A stretch of 64,000 nucleotides of DNA from Chloroflexota bacterium (GCA_958295775.1 CATQHC010000002.1:953830-1017829); one strand, 5' to 3'. Shown: positions 33,846 to 44,565, counted from the stretch's first letter. Numbers and translations are program-made. The notes: generated by a model not told the origin, from the letters alone.

Positions 33846-34618
33846 TGTGCCTCCTGTGCATTGCCGCTCTCGGCAACGCGGCAAATCAGACCGGCCATGT
33901 AGCCGGCCCCAAAACCATTGTCGATGTTAACTACCGAAAGTCCGGCGGCACAGCTATTGAGCATCGTGAGGAGTGGAGTCAGTCCACCAAGAGAAGCGCC
34001 ATAGCCAACACTCGTCGGGACTGCGATTACGGGGCGGTCGATGAGCCCGGCAAGCACACTCGGCAGCGCGCCTTCCATGCCGGCAACAGCCACGACGGCG
34101 CGGGCCGCCTGCACGGATTCTAGGTTCAGCAAGAGCCGATGCAGTCCCGCCACACCCACGTCCGCCAGGCGATCTACACGGCAACCCATCAACTCCGCCG
34201 TGAGGCTCGCCTCGGCTGCCACCGGCAGATCGGCCGTACCCGCCGCCACCACTGCGACCCGCCCGTGGGCCAAAGCCTGCACGTGACGGCGCACGACGAT
34301 GGCGCGAGCGTCTTCATCGTATTCAGCGGCTGGGATGTGCGCTTGCACCTCTGCGTAGAGCTCAGCCGTCGCGCGTGTCGCAAGGACCGTCTGATCCTGG
34401 GCCAGCAACTCCTTAGCAATGCCAATCACCTGCGCCGGTGTCTTGCCCGGACAGAATATGACCTCCGGAAAGCCAACCCGCAGTTGCCTCTGCGCGTCGA
34501 CCTTGGCAAAGTCCAAGTCCTCGTAAGGGGCCAGGCGCACGCGGCGGACTACCTGCTCTACGTCGATTTGACCTTGCTGCAACTGTGTCAGCAGAGAGCG
34601 TAGCGTATTCGCATCCAT
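33842..34618 (-). CDS. larB: Nickel pincer cofactor biosynthesis protein LarB
   Basis: LarB carboxylates nicotinic acid adenine dinucleotide, the first step of the nickel pincer cofactor. The C-terminal PurE-like domain is clear: VAVVAAGTADLPVAAEASLT, VVAVAGMEGALPSVLAGLID, PVIAVPTSVGYGASLGGLTP and NIDNGFGAGYMAG. The N-terminal part has FPEVIFCPGKTPAQVIGIAK. About 258 residues, normal. The ATG at 34618 is preferred over a TTG seven codons earlier, although neither has a good ribosome site. It is coupled to larC; larE, the sulfur donor, and larA are not in the window. Confidence 0.94.
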   Translation of the reverse strand: MDANTLRSLLTQLQQGQIDVEQVVRRVRLAPYEDLDFAKVDAQRQLRVGFPEVIFCPGKTPAQVIGIAKELLAQDQTVLATRATAELYAEVQAHIPAAEYDEDARAIVVRRHVQALAHGRVAVVAAGTADLPVAAEASLTAELMGCRVDRLADVGVAGLHRLLLNLESVQAARAVVAVAGMEGALPSVLAGLIDRPVIAVPTSVGYGASLGGLTPLLTMLNSCAAGLSVVNIDNGFGAGYMAGLICRVAESGNAQEAQ

Positions 34619-34881
34619 TAGCTGGGAACAGGTCTCCAATATCTGTGATTGCCACTCTGTCGGCTGGCGCGGAGCACCGCATTTCGCCGACCAATGCCAC
34701 TATTGTAGCGCAGGTGGACACGATCTAAGCGTGACAGTATCTCTGTGCCCTTTCTAAGCTGGGCGAGCATGCGTGGCCGGACAGAACGAAGAACGTCTTT
34801 CACCACAAGCAGACGACTGTACACTGTCGCAGATTTCTGCGGACGTGTGTCCGTAGGCCAGGTTCGAGCGGGCCAAGTCTG

Positions 34882-36195
<1,314 letters not shown>

Positions 36196-37062
36196 TTACG
36201 CCACGGTAGATTGTAAACGGGCGGCCCGTATAGTGTTCGCAACGAGCATGGCGTTCGTCACCGGCCCAATACCGCCCGGGACGGGCGTAATCGCACTAGC
36301 CACTTCGCTCACCTCATCGTACTGCACGTCGCCAACCAGACCGCCCGGCGTCACATTGATGCCAATATCCACCACTACGGCGCCGGGCTTCACCATATCC
36401 GGCGTGACAAATTGGGGTCTTCCCATGGCTACCAACAGTATGTCGGCCTGTCTGGTATGTGATGGAAGATCGACCGTGCGGCTGTGCGTGACGGTTACGG
36501 TGGCATCGTGCGCAATCATCAGGGCAGCTAGGGGCCGGCCCGCCACATTGCTGCGGCCGATCAGCACAGCATGCTTGCCGCTCAGTGTGATGTCGTAGTT
36601 CCGCAGCAAGTAGATCACACCTGCGGGCGTATTCGGCACGAACGCCTCCATACCCAGAAACTGGCCCCCCAAGAAGACACGCCCGGCATTCAACGGGTGC
36701 AGGCCGTCGATGTCCTTGCGCGGATCTAGGGTCATCGCAACTAATTCTGGATCCCACTCCGACGGCAGCGGCCAGCTCAGCATGATTCCCGTCACCCGGG
36801 GGTCAACATTGAGGCTGCAAATGCGACCGATAAACTGCTCCCGGTCGCTTGCGGAAAGCGCGTGTTCCTGATATTCCATACCCACACGCCGACAGAGTTT
36901 TTCGATTTGGCCCAGGTAGCTCGCCGACGCCTTGTTCTTCCCGGCACGAACAACTGCCAAAGTCAGAGGATGTCCCAGACGTCTCTGAATGTCCGCGATC
37001 TCGTCTCGATGCCTCCAACTCAATGTACGAGCGATACGACGACCATCAAGAATAAGTGCCAT
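36196..37062 (-). CDS. folD: Methylenetetrahydrofolate dehydrogenase FolD-like, with altered cyclohydrolase residues
   Basis: FolD normally oxidises 5,10-methylene-THF and hydrolyses methenyl-THF. The NADP-binding half is intact: GKHAVLIGRSNVAGRPLAAL, VVVDIGINVTPGGLVGDV and ITPVPGGIGPVTNAMLV. In the active site, Tyr 49 is kept, but the catalytic Lys four residues later (YxxxK) is Ile 53. The Gln of the usual VQLPLP motif is Ser 96 (MLSWPLP). The KDIDGLHP aspartates are conserved. Dehydrogenase activity may remain, whereas the cyclohydrolase is probably lost or changed. A separate FchA-type cyclohydrolase gene lies 113 bp upstream on the same strand, which may compensate. Length, 288 residues, is normal. 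Confidence 0.9.
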   Translation of the reverse strand: MALILDGRRIARTLSWRHRDEIADIQRRLGHPLTLAVVRAGKNKASASYLGQIEKLCRRVGMEYQEHALSASDREQFIGRICSLNVDPRVTGIMLSWPLPSEWDPELVAMTLDPRKDIDGLHPLNAGRVFLGGQFLGMEAFVPNTPAGVIYLLRNYDITLSGKHAVLIGRSNVAGRPLAALMIAHDATVTVTHSRTVDLPSHTRQADILLVAMGRPQFVTPDMVKPGAVVVDIGINVTPGGLVGDVQYDEVSEVASAITPVPGGIGPVTNAMLVANTIRAARLQSTVA

Positions 37063-37175
37063 TCCGCGTCATCCTCTTAAGTACTCTTCGCGTCTGTTCC
37101 AACCTCGCCCTACTTCAACCGGATTGAGTTCCGTTCACTTGGTCAAGCGCCTGTAATCCCCGTCGCACATCCGGC

Positions 37176-37790
37176 CTATTCTCCCAACGCCAAGGCTTCC
37201 TTGCGCACGCTCGCCATTGGCTCGTAGGCGCGTAGCCGCTGCCGCATCACCGCAACCACCGTCTCATCCTTGATGAAGCCCAAGCTCGACTTAATGGTTG
37301 CCACACTTCCCTGCAGGGCAGCCTCCGTCAGCAGCACCGCCATGACGGCATCCGCCAATAAATTAGGATTTCCATGCTCGGCCAACCACAACGCATGGTC
37401 GCTTACGTCAACACAGGCGTCTGCAATAGCAAAAAGCACTTCCGTTGCCTGCACTGACGCCTGCTGGATATGGGCGGAACGTGCCGCACGCTCTTGCGCG
37501 GTAGCGCGCGGCATAGCGAATCCCGCCCCAACTGCGCCGTAAGCATCGATGTCTTTCTGCACCAAGTCTTCCAAGGTGCGCAGAGTTTGACTTAAGTGCC
37601 CCAGGCGTTCCTCAATTTGGGGAGCAATTGCCGCGTACTTCTTCCTGCCCCGCGTGAAGTTGGCCACCATTGCAGCCAAGCCGGCGGCGAGCGCTCCCGC
37701 GAGCGCGGCTACGCTGCCGCCGCCGGGCGTAGGTTCACGCGCGGACAGCGCTTCCAAGTATGAGTGAATGCTCTTATCAGTTATCGTCAC
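37176..37790 (-). CDS. fchA: Cyclodeaminase/cyclohydrolase family protein (FchA-like)
   Basis: A 204-residue helical protein of the formiminotransferase-cyclodeaminase/FchA family. SAREPTPGGGSVAALAGALA near residue 16 is the diagnostic folate-binding signature, followed by AAMVANFTRGRKKY and DAYGAVGAGFAMPRA. Known members are methenyl-THF cyclohydrolases or formimino-THF cyclodeaminases. Lack of a formiminotransferase gene nearby and the position between purN and folD favour the cyclohydrolase role, making 10-formyl-THF for PurN and PurH. It starts 26 bp after the purN stop. Confidence 0.9.
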   Translation of the reverse strand: MTITDKSIHSYLEALSAREPTPGGGSVAALAGALAAGLAAMVANFTRGRKKYAAIAPQIEERLGHLSQTLRTLEDLVQKDIDAYGAVGAGFAMPRATAQERAARSAHIQQASVQATEVLFAIADACVDVSDHALWLAEHGNPNLLADAVMAVLLTEAALQGSVATIKSSLGFIKDETVVAVMRQRLRAYEPMASVRKEALALGE

Positions 37791-37816
37791 TCACTCCTCC
37801 TATCTAGAGCCTCTCA

Positions 37817-38476
37817 CTACGCGTCACCCCACCAACGCGACGGGATGGCCCCATCAATTCGTACTCTATCATTCTCAATCTGCACCCTATTCTCGGCAAA
37901 CCACTGCACAACTTGGGGTAGCAGGCGGTGTTCTTGCGCCAAGATGCGGTTCGCCAAAGATTCTACGGTGTCATCCATGAATACGGGCACCGCGCCCTGC
38001 GCGATAATGGGACCTGCGTCCACCTCATCGGTGGCAATGTGCACAGTGCATCCGGCAATCTTCACGCCGGCCTCTAATGCATCCTGTTGCGGTTTCGGGT
38101 TCATGCCGCCGGCAAATGCCGGCAGCAGTGAGGGGTGGATGTTTATGATTCTATTCGGATAGGCCTGGACCCAAGCAGATGAAAGGATTCGGTCGAAGCC
38201 ACCGAGCACAATCAACTCGGCCCGATGCCGTTGCGCGCACGCCAGCATGGCGGCGTGATGCTCCTCCCGCGACCCATACTCCCAACGTACCACCTCATAG
38301 GTTGGAATGCCGGCTGCACGTGCTCTCTCTACCCCTTGCGTACCCCTATGGTTACAGATCACGGCAACAATCTCTGCATCTAGGTGTCCGGCAGCCCTCG
38401 CATTAATTAGCGCTTGCAAGTTGGTGCCGCGCCCTGAGACCAGCATGGCCACCCGCAAGGCATTCTTGTCAGCCAC
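37817..38476 (-). CDS. purN: Phosphoribosylglycinamide formyltransferase
   Basis: PurN formylates GAR with 10-formyl-THF in the third step of IMP synthesis. The start ALRVAMLVSGRGTNLQALIN is typical. The catalytic Asn and His are in IINIHPSLLPAF, and the Asp in ATDEVDAGPIIAQGAVPV. At 219 residues length is normal. It lies 33 bp after purM and just before fchA and folD, the folate enzymes that should supply its formyl donor. It belongs to the long purine run on this strand. Confidence 0.95.
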   Translation of the reverse strand: MADKNALRVAMLVSGRGTNLQALINARAAGHLDAEIVAVICNHRGTQGVERARAAGIPTYEVVRWEYGSREEHHAAMLACAQRHRAELIVLGGFDRILSSAWVQAYPNRIINIHPSLLPAFAGGMNPKPQQDALEAGVKIAGCTVHIATDEVDAGPIIAQGAVPVFMDDTVESLANRILAQEHRLLPQVVQWFAENRVQIENDRVRIDGAIPSRWWGDA

Positions 38477-38509
38477 TGTCGACCGGTTGCCTCTCTGCTG
38501 CCGGCGCAG

Positions 38510-39541
38510 TCACCGATCGATGACCACGCGCGGATCTCCAGCGAATTCTTCCACAACACCAATCCGGCAGAGCTCCGGCTCTAGACGCTGGGCCTCTGCC
38601 GCATCGCTCTCATCAAGCATAACAACGTAGCCGACACCCATGTTGAAGGTGTGGCACATCTCATAGAATTCTACCTGCCCGCGCTCTTGAATGAGCCGGA
38701 AAATCGGCGGCACCGGCCACGATCCCCATTGCAAGCGCACCTGCGTATCTTGCGGCAAGACTCTCGGTATGTTGTCCCAGAGTCCGCCGCCGGTAATGTG
38801 CGCCATTCCCTTTATGTCGAGTTTCGAAAGCAGTCGGTGAATGGGCTGCAAGTAGCTGGTATGGACCGCCATGAGGGCGTCCGCTACCGTCGTCGTGAGA
38901 GGAGGCGCCGGCGCCTGGAGCGCTTCCTCGGCAAAGACCCGGCGCGCCAGCGAATACCCGTTTGTATGCAAGCCGTTGCTGGGAAACGCGAGAACCACGT
39001 CACCCGGCACGATGCGCTCTCCGCTGACAATCTGGGCACGTTCCACCACCCCGACTATCGTGCCGGCAAAGTCGAAATCTTCCTCGGCGTAAAGATCGGG
39101 CATCTCGGCCAATTCGCCGCCAAGCAACGCGCACCCGGCATTCTTGCACGCCAACGCGGCGCCGGAAACGACATCGCGCATCACTTCAGGCACAAGCTTG
39201 CCCATTCCGACATAGTCGAGAAAGAAGAGCGGCCGCGCGCCAAGCGTGAGAATATCGTTGACGCAGTGATTGACGATGTCTTGACCGACCGAATCGTAAC
39301 GCTGTAGCAGCGACGCGAGCTTTACCTTGGTCCCGACACTGTCGGTGCTTGCCACCAGCACCGGTTCGGCAAAGTGCGTGGGAAACTGAAAGAGACCGCC
39401 AAAGCTGCCAATGCCGGTGAGCACTTCCGGTCCATGGGTAGCCTCAACCTGAGGCTTGAAGAGCGCGACAGCCTTGGCGCCTGCGTCAATGTCGACGCCG
39501 GCCTGTTTATACGTAGCGGGAGTGTAACACTCGTCACGCAT
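38510..39541 (-). CDS. purM: Phosphoribosylformylglycinamidine cyclo-ligase
   Basis: PurM closes the imidazole ring to form AIR using ATP. The 343 residues include YKQAGVDIDAGAKAVALFKP, VASTDSVGTKVKLASLLQRY and VNDILTLGARPLFFLDYVG, all family signatures. GGELAEMPDLYAEEDFDFAG and MAHITGGGLWDNIPRVLP follow. It lies between purF and purN; the 240-bp gap to purF holds no gene. Confidence 0.96.
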   Translation of the reverse strand: MRDECYTPATYKQAGVDIDAGAKAVALFKPQVEATHGPEVLTGIGSFGGLFQFPTHFAEPVLVASTDSVGTKVKLASLLQRYDSVGQDIVNHCVNDILTLGARPLFFLDYVGMGKLVPEVMRDVVSGAALACKNAGCALLGGELAEMPDLYAEEDFDFAGTIVGVVERAQIVSGERIVPGDVVLAFPSNGLHTNGYSLARRVFAEEALQAPAPPLTTTVADALMAVHTSYLQPIHRLLSKLDIKGMAHITGGGLWDNIPRVLPQDTQVRLQWGSWPVPPIFRLIQERGQVEFYEMCHTFNMGVGYVVMLDESDAAEAQRLEPELCRIGVVEEFAGDPRVVIDR

Positions 39542-39781
39542 TGACCGAAGACTGCCTGTAGTCGAGGAATGAAGCTGGAATCAGAACTAGGGTAGCTACC
39601 TTGAGCAGCCGTCCAAACTCTCCAAGTCTTGCGCGGTGTTCTACCTTGGGTGGAATGTTAGCGCACGCATCCGAAGAAAGCTCCCGGCATTGCGTTGGGA
39701 GACCTGCAATTGGCGGGGCAAGGACCCTGATCGACCGACTGCGCAACGGTGCTGACTCCGCCTCAACGTCTTCCGTCGCCG

Positions 39782-41236
39782 TCATGACACAGGCGCTCGG
39801 AGTTGCTCGAGGGAAAGTTTATCGAATTCCATCTGCACCGGCACGGGGTAATCACCGTTGAAGCAAGCCAGGCAAAAGTCATCGTATGGCAAGCCAACGG
39901 CCTCTACAATGCCCTCGATGCTCAAGTACCCCAGGCTATCTGCCTGAATCACGGACCCTACGGCCACTTCCGCTTCCTCCCGTGATTGGAAGGCAGACGC
40001 GATGATTTCGCCTCGAGTCGGCATGTCAACACCCAAGAAGCACGGGTGCCGTATCGGCGGCGCGGCAATGCGGACATGCACTTCCACCGCCCCCGCCTGG
40101 CGCAGCATCTTCACGACGGGAAGGGTATTCGTGCCACGCACAATAGAGTCGTCTACTACGACAACACGACGGCCCTCGATCACTTCCGGCATTGTGTTGT
40201 ACTTTAGGTGCACGCCTTCGCGGCGCAACTGGTCGGTAGGCTGAATGAAGGTGCGGTGGATGTAGCGGTTGCGCACCAAGCCGTCGCGCAGCGGCAGTCC
40301 GCTTTCCTCCGCGTAGCCCTGTGCGGCCGCAATCGCGCACTCAGGCACGCCCATTACCAGGTCGGCCCCTGGCGTTGGCCGCTCTCGCGCAAGCTGGCGT
40401 CCCATTTCCCGCCGGGCGTGGTACAGCAATTTATCCTCAATATACGAGTCCGGTCGGGCGAGATACATAAACTCGAACATGCAGACCGCCCGCTTCGTGA
40501 CCGGCTGAATGCGATATGACCGCAGGCCCTCCTCGCCAACCGAGATCAATTCTCCCGGCTCAACTTCACGCACGAGTTCGGCGCCAACGGTATTCAATGC
40601 GCAACTCTCGGAGGCCACTACCCAATAACCGTCAACCGTTCCCAAACAGAGCGGTCTGTTACCCATAGGATCCCGTGCCGCTAACAAGTGGTCGGCCGTT
40701 GCCATGACGAAGCTGTACGAACCCACCAACCGGGGCAGCGTGTGCTGCAGCTTCTCGGGCCACGTGCTACCCGGTGCGAGCGCAATTAGCCACGCCGCAA
40801 TCTCGCTGTCGGTAGAGGACGTTGGGCGAACGCCCAATTCTTCAAGATCATCCCGCAACTGATCGGCATTCGAAAGATTGCCGTTATGCGCCAAAGCAAA
40901 TGGGCCGAGCGGCCCTTCGACGAATATAGGTTGAGAGTTGTCCTCGCTGCTCGAACCCTTAGTGGAGTAGCGCGTATGCCCAATTGCCAGGATGCCGTCC
41001 AAATCTTCCAATATCTCTTCGGAAAAGACATGGGAGACAAGACCCATCTTGCGGTACACCTGCATTTGCTTGCCGTCGGCACTGGCAATGCCGGCACTCT
41101 CTTGCCCGCGATGCTGCAGCGCGTGCAAGCCAAAGTAGGTGAGTTTCGCAACGTCAAGATCGCGGCCGTAGATACCAAAAACACCGCACGCTTCACGCGG
41201 CGAATCAGTCTCGGCGGTAGCTGGTACGTCGTTCAT
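39782..41236 (-). CDS. purF: Amidophosphoribosyltransferase (propeptide, Fe-S type)
   Basis: PurF makes phosphoribosylamine from PRPP and glutamine, the committed step of purine synthesis. The mature N-terminal nucleophile is Cys 17 in SPREACGVFGIYG, so the first 16 residues are a propeptide to be removed. The PRPP loop is VVVVDDSIVRGTNTLPVV. Cysteines in AVCMFEFMYLARPDS, HPCFLGVD and CLACFNGDYP fit the [4Fe-4S] B. subtilis-type enzyme rather than the E. coli type. It is 484 residues long and follows purL by 27 bp. Confidence 0.95.
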   Translation of the reverse strand: MNDVPATAETDSPREACGVFGIYGRDLDVAKLTYFGLHALQHRGQESAGIASADGKQMQVYRKMGLVSHVFSEEILEDLDGILAIGHTRYSTKGSSSEDNSQPIFVEGPLGPFALAHNGNLSNADQLRDDLEELGVRPTSSTDSEIAAWLIALAPGSTWPEKLQHTLPRLVGSYSFVMATADHLLAARDPMGNRPLCLGTVDGYWVVASESCALNTVGAELVREVEPGELISVGEEGLRSYRIQPVTKRAVCMFEFMYLARPDSYIEDKLLYHARREMGRQLARERPTPGADLVMGVPECAIAAAQGYAEESGLPLRDGLVRNRYIHRTFIQPTDQLRREGVHLKYNTMPEVIEGRRVVVVDDSIVRGTNTLPVVKMLRQAGAVEVHVRIAAPPIRHPCFLGVDMPTRGEIIASAFQSREEAEVAVGSVIQADSLGYLSIEGIVEAVGLPYDDFCLACFNGDYPVPVQMEFDKLSLEQLRAPVS

Positions 41237-41263
41237 AGCCTGCCCCCCTCTGATGCGACGCGC

Positions 41264-43489
41264 TCATTGGCCCTCCACAGCCAAGGCCTCGGCCATTCCA
41301 TTCTGCCACGCCTGACGTGCAGATGCCAGCGGCACGCGCACCCGGTCACCGAGAGCCAATGCGCTGCCCTGCACGCGACCTATGATTGCAAACGGCACCC
41401 CGTGCCCATCGGCAACCGCGCGCGCGGCTTCCAGGCCCTTTTCAGGCAGACTGACGACAATTCGCGACTGACTCTCGCCAAACAGCAAGCCGTCCACGCG
41501 CCCCGTGCCGGGCACCTCCACCTCGCACCCAATTCCGCCGGCAATTGCGCTCTCGGCAAGGGCGACAGCGAGGCCCCCGTGGGAACAGTCGTGCGCGCTA
41601 CTGAGCAAGCTCGCGCGAATGAATTGACGGCACGCTGCCTGAACGCTGACTTCCATGTCAAGGTCGATGCGGGGTGTGCGACCTGACACCATACCGTGAA
41701 TTGAAGACAGGTACTCACTGCCGCCGCAATCATCACTCTGGGGGCCGAGCAGGGCGATGACGTCGCCTGCGCGCTTGAAGGCCGAGGTAACGCGCTGCTG
41801 CACGGCATCCAGTTTGCCCACCATGCCTATCATTGGCGTTGGATAGATCGCTTGGCCGCGTGTTTCGTTGTAGAGACTGACATTCCCGCTCACGACCGGG
41901 ACGTTCAGCGCCTCACAGGCTGCGGCCATGCCGCGAATTACCTGCTCCAACTGAAAGTAGACATCAGTCTTTTCCGGATTGCCGAAGTTAAGGCAATTCG
42001 TCAGGGCGAGCGGCTCTGCACCCACACAAGACAGGTTTCGCGCCGCCTCCGCAACGGCGATCGCGCCGCCCCTGTAGGGGTCTAGGTAGCAGTACTGGCC
42101 GTTGCCGTCAATCGTGACGCCAAGGCCCGACGATGTCCCTTTGATTCGCAATACGGCCGCGTCGCCGCCCGGTCCCTCTACCGTGTTGACCTGAACGCTA
42201 TAGTCGTATTGCTGAAAGACGCTCTCCTTGCTCGCAATATTGGGGCTGGCGAGCAGTTTGAGCAACGCTTCATTGTAGTCCTGCGGCTCCGGCAGCGAAC
42301 TCAGTGCGAAGCTGTGCGCTTCCTGCAAATAGGCCGGCGCAGTCCCCTCTCGCACATAGGTCGGCGCGTCTGCAAGCTGATGGGCGGGAATCTCCGCGAC
42401 AATCTCGGCACCGCTGCGCACCCGCACCATGCCGTCGGCAGTGACGCTGCCGATTACGGTGGAGTGCAGCCCCCAGCGCGAGAAGATAGCCTCTACTTCT
42501 GCCTCAGCGCCGCGACGCACAATTGCGAGCATGCGCTCCTGGCTCTCGCTCAGCATGATCTCATAGGGGGTCATACCCTCTTCCCGGCAGGGGACGCGGC
42601 TTACGTCAATCTCAACGCCGCTCTCCCCCTTGTGCGCGGCTTCCACAGACGAGCTCGTCAAGCCGGCCGCGCCCAGGTCCTGCAAGCCCACGAGATAGTC
42701 GGTTTCTCCCAACTCAAGACACGCCTCGATGAGCAGCTTCTCCATGAAGGGATCGCCCACCTGCACCACGCCGCGGTGGGATAGTTCGGGGTCATCCAGG
42801 GAAGCGAAAGAGGCGCCGTGTATGCCGTCGCGGCCGGTCGCCGCCCCAACCAGCATCAAGGTATTGCCTGCGCCCCGCGCACGGGCGCGGATAAGCTTCT
42901 CTTGGCGGATTATGCCGACGCACATCGCATTGACAAGGGGATTGCCGGCATAGCTTGACGAAAAAACCACCTCGCCGCCGACGTCCGGTATGCCCACACA
43001 ATTGCCGTAGTGGCTAATGCCGCCGACCACGCCATTGAAGAGGTAGCGGTTGCGCGCGTCGTCCAGAGGTCCGAAGCGCAACGAATTGAGCAGTGCAATG
43101 GGACGCGCACCCATGGTGAAGATGTCCCGCACGATGCCGCCAACGCCGGTCGCTGCGCCTTGAAACGGCTCTACGGCGCTGGGATGATTGTGGCTCTCGA
43201 CCTTGAAGACCACGGCGAGACCGTTGCCTATGTCAACCGCTCCGGCATTTTCCTCGCCGGCGCCGATCAAGACGTGCGCGCCCGCGGTAGGGAGCAATTC
43301 TAAGAGCGGTCGCGAATTCTTGTAACCGCAGTGCTCACTCCACATAGCGCCGAACATGCCGAGTTCGACGCGATTTGGGGGCCGCCCCAACTGCGCGCAA
43401 ACGCGATTATATTCATCGCGAGTGAGCGAGACTTCACGCAGCTCAGCATCAGTTACGGCTGCATTTGTTTGCGGCACACTAGCCCTCAC
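41264..43489 (-). CDS. purL: Phosphoribosylformylglycinamidine synthase subunit PurL (small type)
   Basis: PurL uses ATP and ammonia from PurQ to convert FGAR to FGAM. At 741 residues it is the small form that needs PurS and PurQ, both present upstream. NRVELGMFGAMWSEHCGYKN is the start signature. ESHNHPSAVEPFQGAATGVG and QDLGAAGLTSSSVEAAHKGE are the ATP-binding motifs, and SAHDCSHGGLAVALAESAIA lies near the end. The start is GTG at 43489, with a weak ribosome site. The gap of 120 bp to purQ shows no gene. Confidence 0.96.
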   Translation of the reverse strand: MRASVPQTNAAVTDAELREVSLTRDEYNRVCAQLGRPPNRVELGMFGAMWSEHCGYKNSRPLLELLPTAGAHVLIGAGEENAGAVDIGNGLAVVFKVESHNHPSAVEPFQGAATGVGGIVRDIFTMGARPIALLNSLRFGPLDDARNRYLFNGVVGGISHYGNCVGIPDVGGEVVFSSSYAGNPLVNAMCVGIIRQEKLIRARARGAGNTLMLVGAATGRDGIHGASFASLDDPELSHRGVVQVGDPFMEKLLIEACLELGETDYLVGLQDLGAAGLTSSSVEAAHKGESGVEIDVSRVPCREEGMTPYEIMLSESQERMLAIVRRGAEAEVEAIFSRWGLHSTVIGSVTADGMVRVRSGAEIVAEIPAHQLADAPTYVREGTAPAYLQEAHSFALSSLPEPQDYNEALLKLLASPNIASKESVFQQYDYSVQVNTVEGPGGDAAVLRIKGTSSGLGVTIDGNGQYCYLDPYRGGAIAVAEAARNLSCVGAEPLALTNCLNFGNPEKTDVYFQLEQVIRGMAAACEALNVPVVSGNVSLYNETRGQAIYPTPMIGMVGKLDAVQQRVTSAFKRAGDVIALLGPQSDDCGGSEYLSSIHGMVSGRTPRIDLDMEVSVQAACRQFIRASLLSSAHDCSHGGLAVALAESAIAGGIGCEVEVPGTGRVDGLLFGESQSRIVVSLPEKGLEAARAVADGHGVPFAIIGRVQGSALALGDRVRVPLASARQAWQNGMAEALAVEGQ

Positions 43490-43609
43490 TTATGCAATCC
43501 CAGTGCAGTCCAGGTCTTAGGCCCCGGCAATTGTGTCCGAGGCGGCAAGTCCGGCAAGGGGTACGCTCGCTCGGTGAGAGCCGATCACTGGCAGGGTGCA
43601 TCGAGGAGT

Positions 43610-44317
43610 TCACACGCGCACTGGTTCGGCTTCAAGCACGGACGCAAGCGCCCGCCACACCCCCAAGCCGTCCACGCCGCCCAATTCCGGCTCGGCGCAC
43701 CGCTCCGGATGCGGCATCAAGCCGAATACGTTGCCGGCTTCATTGCACACCCCCGCGATATTGTCCACGGAACCGTTGGGGTTCGCAGCCGGTGTTGTGT
43801 CACCATGCTCATCGCAGTAGCGCAGGACGATCTGGCCGTGGTCGTGCATGCGGTTGAGTTCCTCCGGACCAGCCACAAAGTTGCCGTCTCCGTGGGCAAT
43901 CGGCATGCGCAACACCTGGCCGTGGTCGTAGCCGGCCATGAACGGGGACAACGTGCTCTCTACCCGCAGGTGCGCCCACCTGCAGCGGAATTCGAGGGCG
44001 CTGTTCTTGAGCAGCGCGCCGGGCAGCAGCCCGGCTTCAGTAAGGATTTGAAAGCCGTTGCAAATGCCCAGCACCAGCCCACCGGCATCGGCGAATTTGA
44101 TTACGGCGCCCATTACGGGAGAAAAACGCGCGATCGATCCCGAACGCAGATAGTCTCCGTACGAGAAACCACCCGGCAGCACGAGCGCGTCGTAGCCTGA
44201 GACGCTGTGCTCCTGATGCCAAATGAACGCTGCCTGCTGCTGGAGCACTGTGCGGGCCACATGGAGACAGTCGTAATCGCAATTGGAACCTGGGAACTGC
44301 ACAATGCCAATCTTCAC
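43610..44317 (-). CDS. purQ: Phosphoribosylformylglycinamidine synthase subunit PurQ (glutaminase)
   Basis: PurQ releases ammonia from glutamine for PurL. It is a class I glutamine amidotransferase of 235 residues. The nucleophile is Cys in LVLGICNGFQILTEAG, and the His-Glu pair is in FGLMPHPERCAEPELGG. The start KIGIVQFPGSNCDYDCLHVA and VLPGGFSYGDYLRSGSIAR are PurQ signatures. Its ATG overlaps the purS stop by 4 bp, so the subunits are translationally coupled. Confidence 0.96.
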   Translation of the reverse strand: MKIGIVQFPGSNCDYDCLHVARTVLQQQAAFIWHQEHSVSGYDALVLPGGFSYGDYLRSGSIARFSPVMGAVIKFADAGGLVLGICNGFQILTEAGLLPGALLKNSALEFRCRWAHLRVESTLSPFMAGYDHGQVLRMPIAHGDGNFVAGPEELNRMHDHGQIVLRYCDEHGDTTPAANPNGSVDNIAGVCNEAGNVFGLMPHPERCAEPELGGVDGLGVWRALASVLEAEPVRV

Positions 44318-44565
44318 TGCGACGTCTCCAAATCAAATCGGTAGCTCTCGATGACGGGATTCGCCAGCAGTTGCTCGCACATCGCCTCTACATCCTGTTG
44401 GGCCTTGGCGGCATCGTCAGTGCCCAACTCTACCTCCAGGTACTTTCCCATACGCACGGAATCCACTTCCGCAAAGCCGAGGTGGTGTAACGCCGTGCGG
44501 ATGGTATTCCCTTGAGGGTCAAGTACCGTCGGTTTGTACGTTACGTAGATGCGTGCTTTCGTCAC
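44314..44565 (-). CDS. purS: Phosphoribosylformylglycinamidine synthase subunit PurS
   Basis: PurS is the small structural subunit that bridges PurL and PurQ. The start is taken as GTG at 44565, giving 83 residues (VTKARIYVTYKPTVLDPQGN), the normal family length; the open frame extends 32 codons upstream but without family-like sequence. HHLGFAEVDSVRMGKYLEVE and CEQLLANPVIESYRFD are typical. It is the first gene of the purine run. Confidence 0.93.
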   Translation of the reverse strand: MTKARIYVTYKPTVLDPQGNTIRTALHHLGFAEVDSVRMGKYLEVELGTDDAAKAQQDVEAMCEQLLANPVIESYRFDLETSQ

